In this document: piece by piece, positions 1 through 4,768 of the stretch | Position numbering within the stretch: position 1 is the first letter of the stretch | Layout: each line of letters starts with the position of its first letter | Origin: DATKEG01 sp035544515 | Lineage (GTDB): Bacteria; Acidobacteriota; Vicinamibacteria; Fen-336 | Direction: 5' to 3' | DNA length: 8,565 bases | Assembly: GCA_035544515.1 (NCBI GenBank) | Contig: DATKEG010000206.1 | Coordinates: 1-8,565 of the forward strand | The notes under the pieces: generated by a model | Database searches by the model: none | Seen by the model: only the letters and a program-made list of their open reading frames with translations | What the model was told of the DNA's origin: nothing | Translations under genes and position numbers: made by a program

Positions 1-150
1 GGGCGCGCGCCCGTCGCCCCGCACGGCGGCACCGACATGCCGGTCTGGGGCGACGCGTTCAAGCAGTCCGCCGAGCGCTTCAGCGAGAAGGCGGTCCAGC
101 AGCGCATTCGCGCGCTCGTCGACTACCTGAAGACGATCCAGGTCAAGTAG
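1..150 (+). CDS. Class I c-type cytochrome, C-terminal end only
   Basis: The frame is open from base 1 and ends at TAG 148-150, giving the last 49 residues of a protein whose start lies outside the window. The fragment has the hallmark of the distal side of a class I cytochrome c: His-Gly-Gly-Thr-Asp followed by Met-Pro-Val-Trp-Gly (about residues 8-17 of the fragment), where the Met is the expected sixth haem-iron ligand. A helix ending in ALVDYLKTIQVK follows, typical of the C-terminal helix that packs on the haem. The CXXCH haem site would lie upstream and is not seen. A role as a soluble or lipid-anchored periplasmic electron carrier is inferred from the family. Its C-terminus is paralogous to the minus-strand fragment at 163-333, and the two gene ends converge with 12 bases between their stop codons. 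Confidence 0.75.
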   Translation, partial: GRAPVAPHGGTDMPVWGDAFKQSAERFSEKAVQQRIRALVDYLKTIQVK

Positions 151-162
151 GGCGGCGGGCCG

Positions 163-333
163 TTACCTTTCGGCGCCGCCCTTCGAGTCGAACCGTGGGC
201 CGGGGGGGGCAGGTGGCACCATCTTGGCGGGCAGCACCTGCAGCGACCGCAGGTGCTCGACGATGGCGCGGATTTGGGCGTTCACCGCCTCCTCGGTACC
301 GCTCTTTCCCGCGCGCTTGAAGGCGTCTCCCCA
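163..333 (-). pseudogene. Cytochrome c C-terminal fragment (decapitated)
   Basis: Read on the minus strand from 333 to the TAA at 165-163, this frame gives 56 residues beginning Trp-Gly-Asp-Ala-Phe-Lys and continuing into a helix ending IRAIVEHLRSLQV, then a Pro-rich tail. It aligns without gaps to the C-terminus of the cytochrome c at 1-150 (shared WGDAFK, EKAV/EEAV, IRA-V and QV positions; about half of 34 residues identical by eye). The Met-Pro ligand segment and the haem-binding half are absent. The codon just before the Trp is a stop (TGA, 336-334), and the DNA beyond it encodes universal stress protein sequence in another frame. It is therefore a remnant with no start of its own. The join may be a rearrangement scar or an assembly error. 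Confidence 0.6.
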
Positions 334-948
334 TCACGATGACGTCCGCCTTTTCGATCCGCGCGGTGTCGACGATGGCCTCGGCGGGCGCGCCGCCCGG
401 CACGCGCACGGTCGCGCCGCAGGCCGCCGAAGTCCGGCTGCAGGAACTCCCAGACCTCGGACTCCTCGACGGTGGCCTTCTCCACCACGTCCGGCACTCC
501 CTGCCCAGCACCAGGTGCGCGAGACCGTCGCGGCCGTGGGTGGCCATGACCGTGAGGTCCGGCGCGTGGCCGCGATGTAGCGCACGAGGGCGCGGTGCGC
601 GGACGGGCGCTGGTAGACGACCACCGCGTGCGGCACGTGCAGCCGCGCCGCGCGGCGGTCGAGGTGCTCGCGCGCGGCGGCCTCGGCGCGCCGCCCGGCC
701 TCGCGCGCGGGGTTCCAGGTCAGGGGTCCGCGGACGACCGGCGCCTCCACGACGTGGTACAAGGTCAGGCGGGCGTCGAAGCGCTCGGCGAGGAGCTGGG
801 CGTGGTCGAGCGCGCGGTCGGAGGAGTGCGAGAGGTCGGAGGGGAAGAGGATCTTGCGGATGCTGGCCGCGGCCGGGCCGGGCCGGTGGTCTCGTAGAGC
901 AAATGACGCGTGCCCCGGCACGCGGCGCTCGTCGAAGGCGTGCCTCAT
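334..948 (-). pseudogene. Universal stress protein (UspA family), frameshifted and truncated
   Basis: The ATG at 948-946 follows a strong GGAGGAGG site by five bases and opens a frame with the UspA N-terminal strand (IRKILFPSDLS, about residues 30-40), then helix and strand segments (LAERFDARLTLYHVVEA). The frame breaks near 561-570. The next frame gives the family signature DLTVMATHGRDGLAHLVLG, which normally forms the ATP-binding G-2X-G-9X-G region. A second break near 499-506 leads to VPDVVEKATVEESEVWEF, and a third near 415-428 leads to VRVPGGAPAEAIVDTARIEK followed by ADVIVMG. The last piece resembles the second half of another Usp domain, so this may have been a tandem two-domain protein with an internal deletion. 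The protein then stops matching the family exactly where the cytochrome c fragment begins (about 333). Indels from sequencing or assembly are an alternative to true decay. A full-consensus sigma-54 promoter lies 57 bp upstream of the start. Confidence 0.65.
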
Positions 949-1004
949 CGGTCCTCCTCCCGTTCCGCAGGGCCCTCGTCCACGTGGAGTCCCGCGTCGG
1001 GCAG

Positions 1005-1020
1005 AGCAACCGACGTGCCA
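1005..1020 (-). promoter_or_regulatory. Sigma-54 (RpoN) -24/-12 promoter for the stress-protein gene
   Basis: On the minus strand the bases read TGGCACG-TCGG-TTGCT. This matches every defined position of the sigma-54 consensus TGGCACG-N4-TTGCW, with the invariant GG and GC at the right spacing. It faces the stress-protein start at 948, giving a predicted transcription start near 994 and a leader of about 45 bases. Sigma-54 promoters need an AAA+ enhancer-binding activator; no such gene is in the window. The match is visible directly; activity is inferred. Confidence 0.7.
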
Positions 1021-1087
1021 CGCGCCACGGCCGCACGGCGCGCCGCGCGGCTCGCGGCCGCGGCAGTTCCTGCGGTCCGGCCCGGCA

Positions 1088-1103
1088 TGGCACGTGGGAA
1101 GCG
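1088..1103 (+). promoter_or_regulatory. Sigma-54-like -24/-12 element facing the cytochrome operon
   Basis: The plus-strand bases TGGCACG-TGGG-AAGCG match all seven positions of the -24 element and keep the invariant GC of the -12 element at correct spacing. The usual TT before GC is AA, and the final W is G. It points towards the HTH regulator at 1308, which would give a leader of roughly 190 bases. It lies 67 bases from the perfect divergent site at 1005-1020, so the two could share one upstream activator. It may also be a chance match to half the element. Confidence 0.4.
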
Positions 1104-1242
1104 GCAACAGTTGCGCCACCTCGCCCGGGCCCCCGCGCGTCACTTCAGGCCGGGAACGTTGCCCCGCGGCGGACATGAAGAGGGAAGCACATGCATCAGG
1201 CGGTCGCGTCCACGCACGAGGGGAACGGTCACGCCGCAAGGC

Positions 1243-1258
1243 TGAATCGCCTGATTCA
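1243..1258. promoter_or_regulatory. 16-bp inverted repeat, candidate operator
   Basis: TGAATC-GCCT-GATTCA has perfect 6-bp arms and a 4-bp spacer. It ends at the base immediately before a TTGATA -35-like hexamer (1259-1264). The location next to the promoter of an HTH regulator gene suggests an operator, possibly for autoregulation by that protein. It is also one of the few AT-rich spots in this GC-rich window. No protein is shown to bind here. Confidence 0.45.
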
Positions 1259-1288
1259 TTGATATCGGCCGAAGCGTCCACGTACTAT
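1259..1288 (+). promoter_or_regulatory. Sigma-70-like promoter of the HTH-cytochrome operon
   Basis: TTGATA (1259-1264, five of six matches to TTGACA) and TACTAT (1283-1288, four of six matches to TATAAT) are 18 bases apart. Transcription would begin near 1295, very close to the ribosome-binding AGGGAG (1294-1299) of the GTG start at 1308, so the leader would be very short. The hexamers stand out against GC-rich surroundings, but the very short leader lowers confidence. Confidence 0.4.
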
Positions 1289-1307
1289 CTGCCAGGGAGC
1301 GTGGTCC

Positions 1308-1523
1308 GTGCGGCGAGCCGACGACCAGGCCGAACGACCGTACCTGACCCGCGCGGGGGTGGCGTTGCTGCTGGGCGTCTCGCCGAACACGGTCAGCCGC
1401 TGGGCGAGAGAAGGGAAGCTGGAGTGCCAGCTCACCCTGGGCGGGCATCGCCGTTTCGACCGCCGGACGATCGAGGAGCTCAGCCGCCGCATGCGCGGGC
1501 AGGGAGGCGCCGCCCTGCGTTGA
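1308..1523 (+). CDS. BldC/MerR-like helix-turn-helix DNA-binding protein
   Basis: This 71-residue protein is a single winged helix-turn-helix domain of the MerR/excisionase type, closest in pattern to BldC-like regulators. Residues 12-38 read as strand-helix-turn-helix (YLTRAGVALLLGVSPNTVSRW), and the wing carries the characteristic LGGHRRF motif (44-50). There is no effector-binding or dimerisation domain, as in BldC itself. The GTG at 1308 is preceded by AGGGAG at a suitable distance, and no ATG gives the complete domain. It is the first gene of the cytochrome operon: its TGA shares bases with the TTG start of the 11-haem gene (TTGA, 1520-1523), implying translational coupling. It probably regulates this operon, and a 16-bp inverted repeat lies at 1243-1258 upstream. 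Its target and signal are unknown. Confidence 0.8.
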   Translation: MRRADDQAERPYLTRAGVALLLGVSPNTVSRWAREGKLECQLTLGGHRRFDRRTIEELSRRMRGQGGAALR

Positions 1524-2719
1524 GGACGGGCGCGGCGCGCACGGCCCTGGTCGCCTCCGCGCTCTCCTTCGCGCTCGGCGCCTTCGCCGCCGAGCCGGCC
1601 GCGCCCACGGACGCCGACTGCCTGGGCTGCCACGAGGGCGCGACGCTCGAACCTCTCCCCGACTCCGTGCACGGGCAGGCCGGCCTGTCCTGCGTGGACT
1701 GCCACGCCGACCTCGCGCGCGCCGCCGAGTTCCCGCATCCGGACAAGCCGGCGCCGCCGCAGTGCGCGTCGTGCCACGCGGAGCCGGTGGAGCGCTACGC
1801 CGAGGGTGTGCACGCGCGGGCCCTGCGCACGAATGCGGACAGCCCGGCCGCGACCTGTGCGGGATGCCACGGGAGCCACGACATCCTGCCCGCCCGGGAC
1901 CCCGCGTCCCGCACGTACCACCTGAACCTGGCCGGCACCTGCGGCCGGTGCCATGGAGACGAGGAGACGATCCGCGCGGCCGGCATCGCCGCCGGCAACG
2001 TGCCGGCGCAGTTCGAGGACAGCATCCACGGGCAGGCCCTCTCGCGCCGCGGGCTGGTGGTGGCCCCCAACTGCAGCTCGTGCCATCGCGCCCACGACAT
2101 CCACCCGGCCGCCGACGCGCGCAGCCCGGTCTTCCACGCGAACGTGCCCGCCACCTGCGGCCGCTGCCACGAGGGCATCCGCAACGAGTACGACACGAGC
2201 GTGCATGCGCAGGCGCTCGCGGCCGGCCGCGCCGCCGCCGTGTGCTCCGATTGCCACAGCGCCCACGGCATCAAGGCCACGGACGTTCCGGCCTGGCGCC
2301 TGGCCGTCATCGGGGAGTGCGGCACCTGCCACGAGGAGTCCATCCGTACGTACCGCGACGGGTTCCACGGCCAGGCCAGCGCGCTGGGCTTCGTGCGCGT
2401 CGCCACCTGCTCCGACTGCCACGGCGACCACGGGATCCGCGCCGAGGCGGACGCCGCCTCGCAGGTGCACCCCGCGAACCTGGTGGCCACGTGCGGCCGC
2501 TGCCATCCCGGCGCGAACGCGAACTTCGTGCGGTACGATCCGCACGCCGATGCGCGCGACCGCGAGAGGAGCCCCGCCGTCTACTGGACATCGCGGCTCA
2601 TGAAGCTGCTGCTGGCCGGGGTCTTCACCTTCTTCGGCGTGCACACCGCGCTCTGGTTCCCGCGCTCCTGGCGCGAGCGTGAAGCGACGTCGAGGTCGAA
2701 TGGCCGCGCCGACGGCTGA
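1520..2719 (+). CDS. Membrane-anchored 11-haem c-type cytochrome (CbcA-like role)
   Basis: The 399-residue protein has an export signal (residues 2-23, ending AFAAE) and eleven CXXCH haem sites at Cys 34, 58, 82, 113, 141, 185, 213, 242, 267, 297 and 325. A single C-terminal membrane helix follows (about 360-380, LLLAGVFTFFGVHTALWF) with a short basic tail, so the haem domain should face the periplasm. Residues 96-329 are built from four repeats, each with a G/S-x-H-A/G-Q/R-A stretch, a CXXCHxxH site and a second CXXCH (usually CGRCH). The TTG start at 1520 overlaps the stop of the HTH gene; GGGAGG lies 12 bases upstream. Coupling therefore seems the main start signal, and no better in-frame start precedes the signal peptide. 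The 3' end overlaps the cytochrome b gene by 20 bases. The c plus b pairing resembles the CbcBA-type quinol oxidase of Geobacter, though CbcA is described with fewer haems. The function is inferred from this arrangement. Confidence 0.85.
   Translation: MRTGAARTALVASALSFALGAFAAEPAAPTDADCLGCHEGATLEPLPDSVHGQAGLSCVDCHADLARAAEFPHPDKPAPPQCASCHAEPVERYAEGVHARALRTNADSPAATCAGCHGSHDILPARDPASRTYHLNLAGTCGRCHGDEETIRAAGIAAGNVPAQFEDSIHGQALSRRGLVVAPNCSSCHRAHDIHPAADARSPVFHANVPATCGRCHEGIRNEYDTSVHAQALAAGRAAAVCSDCHSAHGIKATDVPAWRLAVIGECGTCHEESIRTYRDGFHGQASALGFVRVATCSDCHGDHGIRAEADAASQVHPANLVATCGRCHPGANANFVRYDPHADARDRERSPAVYWTSRLMKLLLAGVFTFFGVHTALWFPRSWREREATSRSNGRADG
1805..2506 (+). repeat. Four tandem dihaem units within the 11-haem cytochrome gene
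   Basis: Residues 96-145, 168-217, 227-271 and 281-329 of the encoded protein repeat one plan. It starts with a His in G/S-[VIF]-H-[AG]-[QR]-A, then a CXXCH followed by xxH-[DG]-I, then about 20 residues later a second CXXCH (CGRCH in three units, CGTCH in one). The extra His residues are suitable distal haem ligands. The pattern points to growth of the haem chain by internal duplication. Confidence 0.6.
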
Positions 2720-3539
2720 GCCCGCGCGGCGGACCGTCCTGCGGTTCGACCGCTACGACCGCCTGCTGCACGGCCTGCTGATGGCCGCCTTCCTGGGACT
2801 GTCGCTCACCGGGCTGCCGCTGCTGTTCGCCGACGCGCGATGGGCGCAGGTGATGGCCGGCCTCAGCGGCGGCTACGGCGTCACCAGCGTCCTGCACCGC
2901 CTCTTCGCCACGCTGCTCATCGGGGTGTTCGCGGCCCACCTGGGACGGGTGCTGCGGAGGGTGTACGTCCACAAGGAGCTGGGCCTCCTCTGGGGACCGG
3001 ATTCCCTGGTCCCCCAGCCGCGGGACGTGGTCCAGATGGCCCAGCACTTCCGCTATTTCGTCGGGCTCGGGCCCCGGCCGCGGTTCGACCGCTTCACCTA
3101 CTGGGAGAAGTTCGACTACTGGGCGGTGTTCTGGGGCATGGGGATCATCGGCGGCTCCGGCCTGCTCCTCTGGTTCCCGGGCCTGTTCTCCCGCTTCCTG
3201 CCCGGCTGGGTCTTCAACCTCGCGTTCATCGTGCACGGCGAGGAGGCGCTGCTGGCCACCGTGTTCATCTTCACCGTGCACTTCTTCAACGGGCACTTGC
3301 GGCCGGAGAAGTTCCCGATGGACACCGTGATCTTCACCGGACGGGTGGACCTCCACGAGCTCGAGCACGAGCGGCCCGCCGAATACGCGCGCCTCGTGGC
3401 CAGCGGGCGGCTGGAGGAGAAGCTCGTCGGCCCCCCCTCGCCCCGGCTGCGCCGGGTGGGGGTGGCCGTGGGCACCGTCGCCATCCTGCTCGGGCTGGCG
3501 ATGGTCACGCTCACCGTGTATGCGCTCCTCCAGCACTGA
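2700..3539 (+). CDS. Cytochrome b (dihaem b561/FdnI-like) quinol-oxidase subunit
   Basis: The 279-residue integral membrane protein belongs to the cytochrome b561/formate-dehydrogenase-gamma type. Membrane segments lie at about 24-44, 66-86, 140-160, 172-197 and 252-276. Candidate b-haem ligands are His24 (LLHGLL), His66 (LHRLF), His80, His179 (VHGEEA) and His194 (VHFFNGH), the usual pattern for two stacked b haems across the membrane. The ATG at 2700 is preferred to the GTG at 2679 because GAGG sits just upstream of the ATG. The gene overlaps the 11-haem gene by 20 bases, so the two are probably translated together and form one complex. In that complex, quinol is oxidised at the b subunit and electrons pass to the periplasmic c haems. 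Geobacter CbcB is the likely functional analogue; assignment to that exact family is inference. Confidence 0.85.
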   Translation: MAAPTAEPARRTVLRFDRYDRLLHGLLMAAFLGLSLTGLPLLFADARWAQVMAGLSGGYGVTSVLHRLFATLLIGVFAAHLGRVLRRVYVHKELGLLWGPDSLVPQPRDVVQMAQHFRYFVGLGPRPRFDRFTYWEKFDYWAVFWGMGIIGGSGLLLWFPGLFSRFLPGWVFNLAFIVHGEEALLATVFIFTVHFFNGHLRPEKFPMDTVIFTGRVDLHELEHERPAEYARLVASGRLEEKLVGPPSPRLRRVGVAVGTVAILLGLAMVTLTVYALLQH

Positions 3540-3615
3540 CCAGGGGCCCTTGACAGGCGGGTGCCCCGCGGGTTCACTGATCTCTACGCCTGGCAAACGC
3601 GACACGGAGGCTGTA

Positions 3616-3966
3616 ATGACCTGCTTCAAGATCCTTCCGGCGGTGGCGGCCGCGGCCGCGCTCGCCCTGTCTCCCTCGGCGCTGGGCGCGGCGGAGCAGT
3701 TCGACGGGAAGAAGATCTTCCTGGCGCAGAAGTGCGAGATGTGCCACGCGGTGTCCTCGGCCGAGATCAAGGCCACGGGCAAGATCAAGGCGCCCGACCT
3801 CACCGGCCTCGCCACCAAGCAGGACGCGACCCTGCTCTCGCGTTACCTGCGGCGGGACGCCGAGATCGGCGGCAAGAAGCACATCAAGCCGTTCACCGGA
3901 AGCGACGAAGAGGTCGGCGCGCTCATCGCCTGGCTGCAAAAGCAGGTCCCACCGGCCAAGAAGTAG
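3616..3966 (+). CDS. Periplasmic monohaem cytochrome c without a distal Met
   Basis: The 116-residue protein has a signal peptide (1 to about 26, cleavage near LGAAE) and one haem site, CEMCH at 40-44. The rest is a compact class I-like fold ending in a helix (EEVGALIAWLQKQV). The ATG follows GGAGG by five bases. No Met occurs after the haem motif, so the usual His/Met coordination is not possible. His89, in a GKKHIKPFTGS segment where family members carry the distal loop, is the likely alternative ligand. It sits 76 bases after the cytochrome b gene in the same direction, so it is probably the last gene of the operon. A role as electron shuttle between the quinol oxidase and the decahaem protein is inferred from context. 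Confidence 0.8.
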   Translation: MTCFKILPAVAAAAALALSPSALGAAEQFDGKKIFLAQKCEMCHAVSSAEIKATGKIKAPDLTGLATKQDATLLSRYLRRDAEIGGKKHIKPFTGSDEEVGALIAWLQKQVPPAKK

Positions 3967-4093
3967 CCTCTCCGTCCTCCGTACCGGTCGTCTCAGTCAT
4001 TTCTCCCGCCTGGATCGGTCCTTGTCCCGATGGTTTCCCGAAGCGCGTCACCGCATATTCGAGGCAGACGATCGGGAACCGGAAGGGAGGGAG

Positions 4094-4630
4094 TCATGAA
4101 GCGATGGCTGGGCGGAACGAGGGTGCCGGCGGGCTTCTACTGGCGGCCGGCGAGCTGGGAGATCGTGACGCTGTCCGGGCACGAGGGCGTGCTCCCGGGC
4201 GAGCGCGGCGAGCGCTACTTCCAAGGTGCCGATACTCGCGATGCTGGCGCTCGCACCGGCCATGGGGGCCGCGCTCGTGATGTTCCTGCAATAGCTTGTA
4301 GTGGACGCTGTCCACCATCCGGGTGTAGTTCTCGAAATGGCAGGACTTGCACGCCTCGCGGAAGGGGGCGCGGTATTCCGCGAGCGTCCGGTAGACGCGC
4401 TCGGGGTGCGGGTAGTCTCCGTGCCCGGGATGGCAGTCCGTGCAGCTTAGCCGCGCGCCGTGCACGGAGCCCGCAAACACCTCGGCGTCCACCGTCATCG
4501 AGCGGACCTCGCCCGTGGGAAGGTCCAGCGTCAGCGCGGGATCGGCATGGCAGGCGAAGCAGGTGTCGTTCGCGTCCGGCGCGGCGGTCGGAGCGACGGC
4601 GAGGACGACGGTCAGGACGAGATGGCTCAT
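4094..4630 (-). CDS. Multihaem cytochrome c truncated after three haems
   Basis: The ATG at 4630 has GGAGG six bases upstream and opens a secretory signal (1 to about 20) followed by haem sites CFACH (Cys24), CTDCH (Cys63) and CKSCH (Cys94). The spacing and linking motifs (SVHG, GDYPHPER, DSVHYKLL) match the first three haem units of the 11-haem protein at 1520-2719, so the two are paralogues. After about residue 114 (near base 4290) the cytochrome character ends. The remaining 64 codons, to TGA at 4096-4094, are Arg/His-rich and are simply the antisense of the small membrane protein gene. The expected next CXXCH-xxH unit is missing, so this is a cut-off gene; only 4289-4630 is credible protein sequence. 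It lies 138 bases downstream of the ImcH-like gene on the same strand and may once have been its operon partner. Confidence 0.65.
   Translation of the reverse strand: MSHLVLTVVLAVAPTAAPDANDTCFACHADPALTLDLPTGEVRSMTVDAEVFAGSVHGARLSCTDCHPGHGDYPHPERVYRTLAEYRAPFREACKSCHFENYTRMVDSVHYKLLQEHHERGPHGRCERQHREYRHLGSSARRARPGARPRARTASRSPSSPAASRSPPAPSFRPAIAS
4096..4294 (+). pseudogene. Small membrane protein remnant, frameshifted and truncated
   Basis: The ATG at 4096 follows a strong GGAAGGGAGGG site and encodes 43 residues (motifs MKRWLGGTRV, GFYW and GVLPGERG). The frame is lost at 4224-4226. Skipping one G there restores a hydrophobic segment, VPILAMLALAPAMGAALVMF, that ends two residues later at TAG 4292-4294. 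The combined 65 residues look like the soluble head and first membrane helix of a small membrane protein, but they stop abruptly within about ten bases of a join to the cytochrome fragment on the other strand. In the native gene more sequence would be expected after the helix. I do not recognise a named family. The position behind the cytochrome operon suggests it once belonged to a respiratory cluster. Confidence 0.5.
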
Positions 4631-4768
4631 GCGGCGCCTCCGAGGGGCGTCGGCGTGTCCAGGCCGCACCGCGTGGCCCCCGGCATCAACCTAGGGCGTA
4701 GGCGAACTGAGCGAAATGGGCTGTCTGATCCACCGGCGTCCCAGGGCACCGCTCCTTTCCCGGGGGCC

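Noticed and set aside
1103..1118. Second minus-strand sigma-54-like match (TGGCGCA-ACTG-TTGCC)
   Set aside because: GG and GC spacing fits, but three -24 positions mismatch and the signal comes partly from a short GCAAC/GTTGC palindrome.
1191..1262. 23-codon mini-ORF with GAGGGA upstream, possible leader peptide
   Set aside because: It has a plausible ribosome site, but nothing else supports translation and it overlaps the inverted repeat and -35 element.
334..1281. Long minus-strand frame continuing upstream of the Usp start
   Set aside because: The part above 948 lacks Usp similarity and crosses the sigma-54 promoter; the ribosome site GGAGGAGG supports ATG 948.
854..1519. Long upstream extension of the 11-haem cytochrome frame
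   Set aside because: The frame is open only because of high GC. The sequence is Arg/Pro-rich, covers the promoter region and the HTH gene in another frame, and places the signal peptide internally.
3543..3566. GGGGC...GCCCC stem as a terminator after the cytochrome b gene
   Set aside because: The stem is only 5 bp with a 14-base loop and no T run, and the next gene is co-directional.
3550..3578. TTGACA hexamer upstream of the monohaem cytochrome gene
   Set aside because: The -35 is perfect but no acceptable -10 follows at 16-18 bases, so a separate promoter for 3616 is not supported.
3967..4095. Search for a terminator or promoter between the monohaem cytochrome and the small protein
   Set aside because: No convincing stem plus T run or promoter hexamer pair was found; only the GGAAGGGAGGG ribosome site is clear.
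4631..4768. Gap between the truncated cytochrome and the ImcH-like gene
   Set aside because: Nothing recognisable beyond the GGAGG ribosome site of the truncated cytochrome.
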